A stretch of 64,000 bases of DNA from Oegoconia quadripuncta (taxonomy: Eukaryota > Arthropoda > Insecta > Lepidoptera > Autostichidae), in the NCBI GenBank assembly GCA_949316235.1, contig OX438749.1, forward strand, positions 8,636,914 to 8,700,913, written 5' to 3'. How positions within the stretch are numbered: the first letter of the stretch is position 1; each line of letters begins with the position of its first letter. Positions 1 to 10,176 of this stretch are shown here, piece by piece. Under the pieces are notes generated by a model. It ran no database searches, had not been told where the DNA came from, and saw only the letters and a program-made list of their open reading frames with translations. The position numbers and the translations under genes were made by a program.

Positions 1-301
1 TAAGTTATATCTGCTTACTGCACCACAGGTCGACATTCAGGCCACAAATCTTATTAAATGTAATGATAAACGGCAAAAGTAATCCACTTCTTGAAGGTGT
101 CAGTCAACCACAGTATTGCGTTTCTGTTCACAAGGCCGTCATATAATAATGATTTCACATAACTATAATTAATCGTTCTGGGTGAATTTAATTAAAATCA
201 ACACTCCACAGCTTTATTTCGTCACTAATTGCCTTTCCAATTTACGTTTTGGCGACACAAAAACAACCCAATTTTCACAAAATATTGAAGTGAGAGAGTA
301 G
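1..301. other. AT-rich intergenic DNA, no gene seen
   Basis: I see no open frame of note, no tRNA boxes and no long repeat. The stretch ends at the short T run that begins the minus-strand retroposon tail. Confidence 0.5.
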
Positions 302-440
302 TTTTTTTTTGTTTAATTGACTCTTCTCGGGGTAGGCAAAGGGATCTACGCCCATACAGCCATGTCTTATTTCTTCAGGCCCTTTCTCTGTTCCACGGGA
401 CCAACTGAAGTTTCAGTACTAGAAAAGTTAGAAATCAAAA
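302..440 (-). mobile_element. Retroposon 3'-tail fragment
   Basis: Read on the minus strand this segment runs through a GACATGGCTG...TAGATCCCTTTGCCT block and ends in an A-rich tail near 302-311. The same block in the same order ends the insert at 9664-10057, just before that insert's A tail. The upstream part (about 385-440) matches 11655-11700 on the opposite strand. I infer a fragment of an unnamed retroposon family; the parent family is not identified. Confidence 0.5.
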
Positions 441-681
441 AAAACTATTCCCATACATATGCAGTCAATTAATTTTGTTTCACTTGGAACTTACGTAACC
501 TCGATAGTTTTCTGAAAAAAGATTTATTTACCTACCTAGTTCAAATTCAAATAAACTTTTTTCGAACTTTGTTTTCTTTTTATAATGCGTACTTTCTTTT
601 GTTGCTTATGTCAAAATCTGATTGCGTGTGGTGTGCTTTTGCGAGTAGGTGCTTTTATTATAGTTATTATTTTTTGCAAAA

Positions 682-840
682 ATGAGCTCAAATTCTGAAC
701 GTTTAGACTTGCTGGAAGCTTATTTTGTAAATAATAAAAATTCATTTGCTGCGTTGCAATGGTACTGGAGGCGATTCTCGCGCAATAGACATTATGTCGT
801 ATTCGACATATCTCGAAATAAAATGGCGAATGTCGAATGA
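682..840 (+). pseudogene. Short ORF resembling a transposase N-terminal helix-turn-helix
   Basis: A 52-codon frame starts at the ATG at 682 and ends at the TGA at 838-840. It begins SNSERLDLLEAYFVNNKNS followed by FAALQWYWRRF. This resembles the N-terminal helix-turn-helix (DUF4817-like) found in many arthropod transposon proteins, but that is an impression from the residue pattern, not a search. No continuation is seen downstream because the frame closes soon after. It is most likely a relic of a DNA transposon and not a functional gene. Confidence 0.25.
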
Positions 841-1386
841 AACAGAATTTTCGTATTCTCAAAATGTCACGTTAGAGAATTGTCTATTCCCAGCGCTCGA
901 CTTACAACGAGTGGTAAATGTCAGTCGACATTGCATCTCTATCGTCAAATCGTAGGTATCGTAGTGACATTTCTTTCTGCTAGTTTGGTATTGGAAAAGT
1001 GTTTGTGTTTTTGTGTGATTTATCGTCTAAGTGCCATTTATTTCGCTCTTAAATCGACAAATTCGACAATGTTAGGTGACGAAGTAATAGGAGTTTTTTT
1101 TTTTTTTTTTTTTTTTATATATGGCTTTTTATATCGTGCTCTTCTAGCACAATAAATTCTGCCAATGACAACGTATGTAGAGGAAAAATCACGGGAAAAG
1201 CTGACCGGTTTTAGAGAAACGATGTATTACTAATTTGGCCAGTTATTCATTTCTCCATCTAGAACAAATAATTAAATAACATAAAACCAAGGACACTCAC
1301 AACGGGACTAGGACAATATCAAGCCAATAAAATAGACAAGTACAAATAACGTAAACGTAACAACACAAGTGAAATGAGTACAGGGG

Positions 1387-4300
1387 TTAAAGTTTAATAT
1401 CAAATTCCAAAATATATTTACATAGATATTTGATAATTATGGGAGAATCAACAAATGTTAAAAGAGATTGAAAGTTAATAGGGCGTGGGACTTCAATAGG
1501 GAGTATGTCGTACAGGGAAATAGGGTATTTGGGGCAATTAAAAAATATGTGGTCCAGCGAACCTTCGTCCAAGCCACATTCACAGAGTGAGTGATCTCTA
1601 ACCCTAATTTTTGCTAGGTGGACAGGAGTACAAGCGTGGCCCAAGCGTAGCCTGCAGATGGTCGAGGTAACTTGTTTGTTTAAAGAGCGGAAGCGGAAGA
1701 ACCAAGGTTTTCGCGGGATACTTGGTTGGATAGGTCCATAAAAACGGCCTTTAGCCACCCTAGATTGACTCCAATCATTTTGCCATGTCTCTCGCAGGGA
1801 CTTTCGAGCAAGGGATAATAGGTCGTAGGAAAAGCTCGTATATTGCGATAAGCACCCTGATTGAGTTGCATCCTTAGCCCATGTGTCTACCACCTCATTG
1901 CCTTCTATACCACTATGACTTGGGATCCATGCAAGAACGATTTCTATTTCTTGCCTGTGACATTGATAAAGGGTTTCTTTAATTTTGAAAATTAATGGTA
2001 AGTTACTTTTATATTTGAAGGGATTACTTGATATTGCTTGAAGACAGCTCTTAGAATCAGAAAAGATGATTGCCCTCTGGAGTTTATGTGATTCGGCATA
2101 TGAAACCGCTTCATGGATGGCTAAAGCCTCTCCTGTGAAGACTGATGATTCTGGGGGACTTTTATATTTCAGAACAATTCTAAACCTTGGAATCCAGACC
2201 GCTGCGCCTACACATCCTACATCTGTCAGTTTGGAGGCATCTGTATATATTGTTATCCAATCGTTCCATTGCCTTTTTAACTGTTCATTAAAAACAGAGT
2301 TAGCAGCTGGGTCGTTTTTGATGACACCGAAGTCTAGAACTATCCTAGGGATATAAATCAGGGCCTCAAAGTTACATGAAAATATGGGGCAAATTGGAGA
2401 TTGAAAAATGGGGCATGATAGGGCTTTGATTTCCTTGAAACTTTTCAAAATTCTGGGAAGGTCTTTATGAGCCCAATATCGTGAAGATGAAGTTCTTTGC
2501 AGGAGGAGATCTAACCGAGATAACAATGGATGTGAGTGTGACTGGAAGAGTTTGAAAATAAACCGATTAGCCAAGTACTGTCTACGTAAGCCTAATGGGG
2601 GATCGCCACCCTCAACTTGCATCGCGTTTTTCGGCGAGGACCTCATTGCTCCTAGAATGATGCGTAGACATTTTGCTTGGATAAGATTAAGTTTTTCTAA
2701 TGCTGTTTTGTTACAGGGTTCGAGCAGGAAAGATCCGTAATCAAAGTGGCTTCTAACTATGGCATTGTAAAGGAGCTTTTGACAGTATGGATGAGAACCC
2801 CACCAGACTCCGGAGAGAGATCTCAAAACATTTACCCCTTTCTCACATTTTTCAGCTACGTAATTTAGATATGCGTTGCCAGATAGTTTTGAGTCCAGAA
2901 TGACACCCAAGAACTTCACCTTTCCCTTAATTGGAATGTCTTGACCATCGCATGTAATTTGAAAATTTGGGATAGATCTTTTTCTCGTAAATACTACCGA
3001 ACTACTTTTCGAAATCGACATTTCCAGGCCATGGTCTTCCAGCCACACTTTCAAATAGTGTAAAGCATTATTCAACCGTTCTGAAGTCTCTTGCAGAGAT
3101 TTAGCTGAAAAATAGATGGCAAGATCATCAGCATATTGGAGAACTTTGCAAAATGAATTAACCGATTGTTCCAGGTCATATGTATAAATACTATATAGGA
3201 GTGGGGATAGTACTGAACCCTGTGGGAGACCTTTCCAAATGATCCTGGGGGAGAGAAGTAAGCCTCCGTGTCTAATCTTAATGGATCTGGCCATAAAGAG
3301 GTTAAACATAAAGTCAACAATCCTCACGGGAATACTCAGCTGTAGCATTTTTTGCCTGAGTACCTGAAGAGCGACATTGTCATAAGCGGAAGCGATGTCC
3401 AGGAAAACTCCTACAAGATGTTCGTCATTTGTATAAGCCAGACGGATATCAGTAGTGAGAATGCTGAGGCTATCCATTGTGCTCCTACCCTTTCGAAAGC
3501 CAAACTGGCTTTGTGCCAGAATCCCCTTATTCTCCATTAGCCATTCTAGTCGATTTTTAATGAGGTGTTCTAGTATTTTTCCTGAGGTACAGGAGAGAGC
3601 AATAGGGCGATAAGAGCTCGCGTCCTTGGGGTCCTTTCCCGGTTTTAATATGGGAATAACTATTTGATTTTTCCATGAACTGGGTATGAGTCCAGAAGTA
3701 AAAATACTGTTTATAATTTTTAGAAAATATTTCTTACTTGATTGGCTAAGGTTGACAAAGAATGAGTATGGAATCCCATCTTCGCCGGGGGCAGAGTCTT
3801 TAATACCATTTAGAACTATCAGTAGTTCAGCTATCGAAAACGGATCATCAAATCTGCTTGTCGGTTGGGAGCAAGGAGTAGGGGGATAACTATCTTTATT
3901 AGGAACGAATGGGGGAGCCAGTTTGTTGGTGAAGTCATCCAGCCACAATGACGGATCATTTGACAACGGGGAATCCGATGTGAAAGTTCCACGGAATCTT
4001 TTTATATTCTTCCAAATGACCGATGATGGGCATCTTGGAGATAGGTTCTCACAAAAGGTTCTCCATCCTTTTTTTTTCTTTTTGGAAAAAAGTCTCCTGG
4101 ATCGGGCTGAGACTCTCTGAAGTTCTATGAAGTTTTCTTCCGACATTGACTCCTTGTATTTAATCTCTGCTGTCTTACGGGCTTTAATCATCTCTGTGCA
4201 TTCGGAATCCCACCATGGTGGGGATGTTAATCTGTGTTGAAAAGGTTTCTTTTTCGGGATATTTAAATCTGCTGCTTCTAGGAGACATTGGATAAATTTG

Positions 4301-5094
4301 GAATAATTTAGAAGGGGATCATTGGTAGGATTAGGGTCTAATTGTACAATCCTATTATCCATGTCCGAGCAAATGCCTTCCCAGTCAGCTTCTAGGATTT
4401 TATATTTCAGAAGTGGGTCAGGGGCTGGGGAGGGTTTAACTGATTGGGGCATAGAGATGACAATAGGGTAGTGGTCGCTACCACAGGATAAAGATAGTGT
4501 TTTCCACATAAGGAGGGAAGAGAGCCGTGGTGAGCAAACTGTGAGGTCAACTGCAGATTGGGAATTTTGATTTGGGTAAACCCTGTGAGTGGGGGAACCG
4601 TCGTTAATAACGCAGATGCCTATGCCATCGAAAATATCTATTAAATGAGATGAGAACGAGTCACAATGATATGAGCCCCAAGAGATGTGGTGAGTATTAA
4701 AATCCCCCATTACTATTACAGGGTGAGGTACTGAGCGGAGAATGGAAATTAGGTCACCTATAATATTGGAGGAAGGGCGGGGAACATAAATAGAAATGAA
4801 GATGACATTCATAACCTTGGCAGCGACAGCATTTATATCTTGACTATGTGGAGGGAGGGGAATTTGTGTGTATACGAAGCGTTTATTTATAAGGAGGGCA
4901 GATCCGGCATAACCGTCGCCTCTGTCATCCCTGAGACATGCGTACCCCGGAATCCTTAATTTAGACTTCGGGGCAAGCCATGTCTCCGATATGGCAGCGA
5001 CAGATATGGAATGTTTTTTGAGAAGGAAAGTTAGTTCGTGTTTTTTAGGGATGACACTTCTACAATTCCATTGTAGAAACTGGGTCAGATCCAT
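1387..5094 (-). CDS. LINE ORF2: endonuclease / reverse transcriptase / RNase H polyprotein
   Basis: This 1235-residue frame starts at the ATG at 5094. Residues 1-215 look like an APE endonuclease, with MGDFNTHH at 129-136 and SDH at 206-208. The reverse transcriptase follows at about 470-730: SSYRPIAL near 494-501, FLDIASAYDN near 565-574, GLPQGSVLSPLL near 622-633, and YADD at 654-657. An RNase H domain at about 946-1075 keeps its four expected acidic residues (D952, E989, D1013, D1070). A C-terminal motif near SLCECG...DHIFFNC is the cysteine-histidine finger common in this class. The protein nicks target DNA and copies the element RNA at the nick. The start overlaps the end of ORF1 by 35 bp, so reinitiation or readthrough may couple translation. 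No stop or frameshift is seen. Confidence 0.92.
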   Translation of the reverse strand: MDLTQFLQWNCRSVIPKKHELTFLLKKHSISVAAISETWLAPKSKLRIPGYACLRDDRGDGYAGSALLINKRFVYTQIPLPPHSQDINAVAAKVMNVIFISIYVPRPSSNIIGDLISILRSVPHPVIVMGDFNTHHISWGSYHCDSFSSHLIDIFDGIGICVINDGSPTHRVYPNQNSQSAVDLTVCSPRLSSLLMWKTLSLSCGSDHYPIVISMPQSVKPSPAPDPLLKYKILEADWEGICSDMDNRIVQLDPNPTNDPLLNYSKFIQCLLEAADLNIPKKKPFQHRLTSPPWWDSECTEMIKARKTAEIKYKESMSEENFIELQRVSARSRRLFSKKKKKGWRTFCENLSPRCPSSVIWKNIKRFRGTFTSDSPLSNDPSLWLDDFTNKLAPPFVPNKDSYPPTPCSQPTSRFDDPFSIAELLIVLNGIKDSAPGEDGIPYSFFVNLSQSSKKYFLKIINSIFTSGLIPSSWKNQIVIPILKPGKDPKDASSYRPIALSCTSGKILEHLIKNRLEWLMENKGILAQSQFGFRKGRSTMDSLSILTTDIRLAYTNDEHLVGVFLDIASAYDNVALQVLRQKMLQLSIPVRIVDFMFNLFMARSIKIRHGGLLLSPRIIWKGLPQGSVLSPLLYSIYTYDLEQSVNSFCKVLQYADDLAIYFSAKSLQETSERLNNALHYLKVWLEDHGLEMSISKSSSVVFTRKRSIPNFQITCDGQDIPIKGKVKFLGVILDSKLSGNAYLNYVAEKCEKGVNVLRSLSGVWWGSHPYCQKLLYNAIVRSHFDYGSFLLEPCNKTALEKLNLIQAKCLRIILGAMRSSPKNAMQVEGGDPPLGLRRQYLANRFIFKLFQSHSHPLLSRLDLLLQRTSSSRYWAHKDLPRILKSFKEIKALSCPIFQSPICPIFSCNFEALIYIPRIVLDFGVIKNDPAANSVFNEQLKRQWNDWITIYTDASKLTDVGCVGAAVWIPRFRIVLKYKSPPESSVFTGEALAIHEAVSYAESHKLQRAIIFSDSKSCLQAISSNPFKYKSNLPLIFKIKETLYQCHRQEIEIVLAWIPSHSGIEGNEVVDTWAKDATQSGCLSQYTSFSYDLLSLARKSLRETWQNDWSQSRVAKGRFYGPIQPSIPRKPWFFRFRSLNKQVTSTICRLRLGHACTPVHLAKIRVRDHSLCECGLDEGSLDHIFFNCPKYPISLYDILPIEVPRPINFQSLLTFVDSPIIIKYLCKYILEFDIKL

Positions 5095-6505
5095 TAGGGT
5101 TTAAAGAGATGGAATAAACTAATTGGTTAATTTTATCGGCAACGCTGTTCGGTAGAGAGTCATTAAATTTTAATAATATGTTATTCAGTAAGCATATAAT
5201 AATATCTATAAGGTTTTCATTTGGGGTAATAGAGTTTACATTGGGCCTAAGGGCACAGCCATTGGGTTGTGTGGTGGGGGGGGATTCTACGATAGCTTGG
5301 TGAGCTCTTTTATCATAACTTGGAGATAATGATCTCCTGGGACGGGGAGTCATTGTAATAGTCTTCTTATAGGCTCTTGACAAGGAGGGTATCTGAGAGG
5401 GGTGAGAAGTATTCATGGGGGTGGTAATGTAGCCAGTAGGAGGGGTTAATAATTCGCTGGTTACCTCCGCATAGGATCTGCGGACAGTTGGGAACTGGGA
5501 GGCGGCATCAGCATATGAGATGCTTTGCTCTGACATTGCAAGTTTGATTGATTTTTGTCGAGATTGTTCTGGACATGCTTTGTCAGTTGCAAAGTGTCTG
5601 CCTGAGCAGTATAAACAGGTGGATGACTCTGATGAGATATTGCAGGAATCCCCTGTGTGGTTTTGAGCACAACGGTAGCATCTAGGCCTTGAACGGCATT
5701 GAGCTTTTATATGGCCGAAGCGGCAACAACTATGACATTGGATAGTTGGAAGCTGGTAGGTTTCCACCCCCAGAGATGTATAAAAAACATATACGTGCTT
5801 CGGTAGCACTTGGCCATCAAACGTGAGAACCACTGATTGTGTTGGAACCCACTCTGGGGAGCCATCGGTCACTTTTTTACGATTTAATCGTCTAGCTTTA
5901 AGAACCTTACCACAACCATCTGGTAATTCTATAGCTTCAGCTAATTCAGTCATTGACCAATCCACTGGAACTCCTCGGACAAGTCCCATACGGGATATAT
6001 TGTAGGCCGGAATAGATGGGGTCAGTTTGTTTGGACCTAAACATGGGTTACTGAGGAAGTTGTTAGCAGACTCAGCAGTTTTGAATTCAATGGAAATCCT
6101 ATTTCTGCCAACACTTTTAATTCCATCCCTAACAATATTTTGGACATTATTCCTTGTCATAAATAGGCCAATTTTAATAGGACGCAAGGTGAGCCCAGCT
6201 GCTGGGTCTGGTTCCACTCGAGAAACATGTACAATGAATGGGCCACGGTCATCTTTGCTATAGTTTCGCGCAGACTCATTCAAACTAGGGTGGCTATACA
6301 CATGTTGTATTGATGCTGACGCCTGTTCTAAGTCTCCTATATTCTTTTTAGCTGAACTACCACTGTTCGAATCATCAGCAGGGCGCTTCGTGCCTCGTTC
6401 CTCAGAGCTGGATTGAGTGCTAGATATAGGATGAGAGTCTTGACTAAATAGAGGGGGGGACCCTTGGGTTGGATCGGGGGGTTTCTTACGAAACTCCTCT
6501 GTCAT
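5060..6505 (-). CDS. LINE ORF1: Gag-like nucleic-acid-binding protein
   Basis: This 481-residue frame lies upstream of ORF2 on the same strand. The N-terminal 80 residues are polar and rich in Ser and Pro. Residues about 88-245 look like an RRM-like or Gag core (GPFIVHVSRVEPD onward). Three zinc knuckles follow: C257/C260/H265/C270, C276/C279/H283/C288 and C297/C300/H304/C311. The C-terminal part contains YADAASQ and NGCAL motifs that also occur in the ORF1 at 10177-11583, showing the two elements are related. Its likely role is to bind element RNA and form the ribonucleoprotein with ORF2. Confidence 0.88.
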   Translation of the reverse strand: MTEEFRKKPPDPTQGSPPLFSQDSHPISSTQSSSEERGTKRPADDSNSGSSAKKNIGDLEQASASIQHVYSHPSLNESARNYSKDDRGPFIVHVSRVEPDPAAGLTLRPIKIGLFMTRNNVQNIVRDGIKSVGRNRISIEFKTAESANNFLSNPCLGPNKLTPSIPAYNISRMGLVRGVPVDWSMTELAEAIELPDGCGKVLKARRLNRKKVTDGSPEWVPTQSVVLTFDGQVLPKHVYVFYTSLGVETYQLPTIQCHSCCRFGHIKAQCRSRPRCYRCAQNHTGDSCNISSESSTCLYCSGRHFATDKACPEQSRQKSIKLAMSEQSISYADAASQFPTVRRSYAEVTSELLTPPTGYITTPMNTSHPSQIPSLSRAYKKTITMTPRPRRSLSPSYDKRAHQAIVESPPTTQPNGCALRPNVNSITPNENLIDIIICLLNNILLKFNDSLPNSVADKINQLVYSISLNPNGSDPVSTMEL

Positions 6506-9500
6506 GATTTTCGGCCTTAAAAGGCCTTTAGGGAAGTGAACCCACCACTTACCTTACACAATATTAATCCCACCACCAACACAAAACACAAATAACTACT
6601 GAAGAAGTAAATAAACCGATAGAAAATCGCAAAAATTCTAGACACCAAACAAAAACGTCAACACGTGAGTTAACCTCCAAACGTCCGTAATAGGAGTTGA
6701 CAATTTTATATCTTCATGTCAGATTGACACTTGGTTTCTTGAATGCAAATTTTTCAATAGTTTGCAATGTACTTTTAGAGTCACAAAATATGACTACCTT
6801 CTTAAGTTTCACTATTAAAATATATTCTAAAGCCTTAAAGATACCAAAGCATTCTCCAGTGAAGACTGAAGTTTCTGGAGGAAGCTTTGACATCTGAATA
6901 ATATTATATTGGGAATGAAATATACCAACTCCCACACAACTAGAAGAAGACTTTGATGAATCAGTGAAAATGTGATGCCAATCTGGCCAGTTCTCAGCAA
7001 CAGAAGCATTAAACTTTATATTGGCACCTATGTCATTTTTATCTATTCCAAGGTTGTACTGAATTATTGGATTGATAAGTAAGGATTCGAAGCTATTAGA
7101 ATTAAATAGTGAGAGAGTAGAAGATCGATGTAAACGAGCCTGGATAGAATTAAATTGTCGAAAGCTTTTAATTAGACATGGGGTATCTTTATGTCGCCAG
7201 TAAGATGAAGTCTGGATGAGATTATCTAATTTTTCTAATTTTGGGTGTAGCACGTGATTATTAAATTGCATTGATTTAAATAAAAAGCGATCACATAAAT
7301 ATTGCCGTCTTAAGTATAGTGGGGGCTCCCCACACTCCACTTGTAAAGCATTTAACGGGCTAGATCTCATAGCTCCAGAGATGATACGCAGAGCTTTGGA
7401 TTGAATATTATCTAATTTTTTGAGGCCTTTTTTGTTACCACCATCCAAAAGAAAAGTGCCATAATCAAGAATGCTTCGGATTATGGCATTATATAAAAGT
7501 TTAAGACTAAAAGGATGTGCTCCCCACCAAACTCCTGAGAGACACCGCATAATATTTAGTTGACGTTCACATTTCTCAGCAACAAAATCAAAGTGTTGTT
7601 TACCAGTAAGTTTCTTATCTAATATTACACCTAAGAACTTTACACAGTCTTTAATAGGAAGCGGCCTATCGTCGTAAACAACTACAGGAGGGGGAATATT
7701 CCGCCTTCTTGAAAATGCTACTACTACACTTTTTTCTACAGAAAGGCTCAATCCATTATTGCTTAACCAACGTTTTAGAAAATCAAGGGCGATAGTCAAG
7801 GAATCACAAGCCTTCATTATATTACCATGTTTACAATATACCAAGAGGTCATCAGCGTACTGTAAAATACTAGCATAGCCTTGTAACGAAGCTTCCAGGT
7901 CATATGAATAGATATTATACAGCAAAGGACTTAAGACAGAGCCCTGCGGTAGGCCCTTATAAACTGTTCTTGTAAGTTTGCTGTCATTGGTTATAAGAGA
8001 AATATACCGGATGGATAACAGGTTTACAATAAATGCAATTAGCAGCCTAGGAACTTCTAAATCAATTAATTTTGTTTTAAGGACAGAAATAAGTACATTA
8101 TCATATGCAGCTGTAATGTCTAAAAACGCACCGATAACAGATTCATTGGTCGAAAAAGCTATTTGAAGATCAGAGATGAATACACTTAGACTATCAGCTG
8201 TGCTTTTACCTTTGCGAAAACCAAATTGGCTTCCCGCTAATAATTGCCTACTCTCTATATGCCATTCTAAGCGATTCTTAACCAGATGCTCCGCTATTTT
8301 AGTAAGAACAGAAGACAATGCAATAGGACGATATGAGGATACATCGCTGGGGTTTTTATATGGTTTGGGAATGGGTAAAATTTCCTGTGATCGCCAGGAT
8401 TCCGGAATATTGCCAGAAATCATAACAGAATTAATTAATTCTAAATAATAGGATAATGTAACTTCACCAAGATGGGAAAAAAATGAATACGGAATACCGT
8501 CCTCTCCTGGAGCCGAATCTTTTAAACCTGATAACACACCTTTTAGCTCACTAAGCGAGAAAGGAGAATTTAAAAAACAACTATTATCACTGTCAATATT
8601 TAAAGTAAAGTTGGAGTAAATTTGATTGCATTCCGGGACTGATGCTGGAGCTAATCTGTCAAGGAATCCATCAGCAAGTGATGGAGGTAACTGAGGAGAG
8701 AAAACAACATCACTAAAAGCTTTCCTAAATCTTTTAATACTACGCCAGACTACTGACGGGCATGTGCTAGGAGACAAAGACATACAGAATGTCTTCCATC
8801 CTTGAAGTTTCTTATCCCTGAGGAACACCCGTGTTTCATGTATGATGTTTCTGAGATCGGCTAAATTTCCCTCTGACATGTCCTTAGCATATTTTCTTTC
8901 AGTTACTTTTCGCTTAATAACTGCATCTGAGCACTCAGAATCCCACCACGGAGGCATAATAATTCTATCAGGGGAAGCTTTTTTATGAGGGAGAACTCGA
9001 TCTGCTATTTCTATTAAACATAAAGCTAAAGCCTTAGAGCAGTCGTTTTCACCACCATGACTGATTTCGGGTAGCTGTGCCACTTTAGCATCCACTAATG
9101 TTTTAAATTTACTCCAATCCGCATTACTAAGTCTATATTTTAACCTGAGGGGTCTTTTAGGGATATTAGGGCATTTGACGGAAGAAGATATTATCAGCGG
9201 AAAATGATCACTTCCTAACGTAGAAGAAAAGAGAGACCAAGATAATAAAGAAGCTAAACTAGGGGAACATATAGATAAGTCTACAGCACTAGCCTTTTCA
9301 CCAATATTAGTTCTACGGGTAGGTTCGCCAGAATTTATTACGCATAAATTATGATCATCTAGAATCTCCAATAATTGTACTCCCTCTGTTTTAGTTTCAC
9401 CACTTCCCCAACATTGATGGTGACAATTAAAATCACCCATTATCAAATATGGTCTACGAAGTACAGAAAATATGTTATTTAGCTCTTGCAAAGCATGAGA

Positions 9501-9663
9501 AGAAGCCTTTGGAATATATATAGAAACGTAAGAAATATTATCAATTATTACTCCAACAACGTCGATATAAGAAAATGTGGGGAAGGTAATACGCGAAAAT
9601 GGGGTATTATTTTTGACGAGTATGGCAACACCACCATAGCCGTCATTTCTATCATTTCGTAAA

Positions 9664-10057
9664 AAGGGGCTTTTTGGCGGGAACTCGGCGAGTGAAGTAG
9701 CATTTTTCTTTATAAGTCTTATAATTTGTGCATTCTAACTTTTGAAGCTTAATAATGGCAGAATATTGTGCAGCAAACGTTAGTAATAGTGAAGGGAAGT
9801 GTAAATTAAAGTGCGTAACGGAGCTTTCGGGTTCCCACAAGAAGCCGCCAAAATCTTTTGTAAAGCATTCTGCCACTTTACTGAAGAATGACCTGACCGT
9901 GACTAGACTCTGTATACGCCAAGTATACGACGAATTACTTGTTTTGACTGAGACTGACTTACAAACTGAAGAAATAAGTGAAATAAGACATGGCTGTTAT
10001 GGGCTAGATCCCTTTGCCTTCTCCTAAAGGAGAGAATGAAACAAAAAAAAAAAAAAA
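9664..10057 (+). mobile_element. 394-bp polyadenylated retroposed insert with 13-bp target-site duplication
   Basis: The insert interrupts the LINE ORF2. ATCATTTCGTAAA occurs on both sides, at 9651-9663 and 10058-10070. It ends in an uninterrupted A run of about 16 just before the right copy. Joining the flanks restores the LINE reading frame (GYVCLRND followed by RNDGYGG), which confirms the boundaries. The insert is in plus orientation, opposite to its host. It contains a 90-codon ORF, and its last 90 bases match the tail at 302-375. It could be a SINE, a short non-autonomous LINE derivative, or a processed mRNA copy. Confidence 0.85.
9755..10027 (+). CDS. 90-codon ORF carried by the retroposed insert, function unknown
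   Basis: The frame starts at the ATG at 9755 and stops 30 bases before the A tail. The protein begins MAEYCAANVSNSEGK and is rich in Lys, Ser and Thr in its first half. I recognise no family, signal peptide or membrane segment. Its last codons run into the tail block shared with 302-375. The ORF fills most of the insert, which is unusual for a SINE and would fit a processed copy of a short mRNA or a retroposon-encoded small protein. It could equally be an open frame by chance. Nothing shows that it is expressed. Confidence 0.3.
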   Translation: MAEYCAANVSNSEGKCKLKCVTELSGSHKKPPKSFVKHSATLLKNDLTVTRLCIRQVYDELLVLTETDLQTEEISEIRHGCYGLDPFAFS

Positions 10058-10176
10058 ATCATTTCGTAAACAAACATAACCTGAAATTCCGAATAATTGT
10101 TTATCTTTTCCAAGTTTCACTTAACGATATTATACTGGGTTTAAATTTATTTATCAAATAAAATAAATCAGTTTTT

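Larger units (their letters stand above)
1094..6686 (-). mobile_element. Apparently full-length I-clade-like LINE with target-site duplications
   Basis: On the minus strand the element has a 181-bp 5' leader (6506-6686), two long open ORFs overlapping by 35 bp, a 3' UTR (about 1117-1386) and a 23-residue A tail (T run 1094-1116). GTAATAGGAG occurs directly on both sides, at 1084-1093 and 6687-6696, which is the expected target-site duplication of target-primed reverse transcription. ORF1 is Gag-like with zinc knuckles. ORF2 carries an APE endonuclease, reverse transcriptase, RNase H and a C-terminal cysteine-histidine motif. That combination is typical of the I group of non-LTR retrotransposons; the precise clade needs a tree. 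Both ORFs are uninterrupted, so the insertion looks young. Confidence 0.9.
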
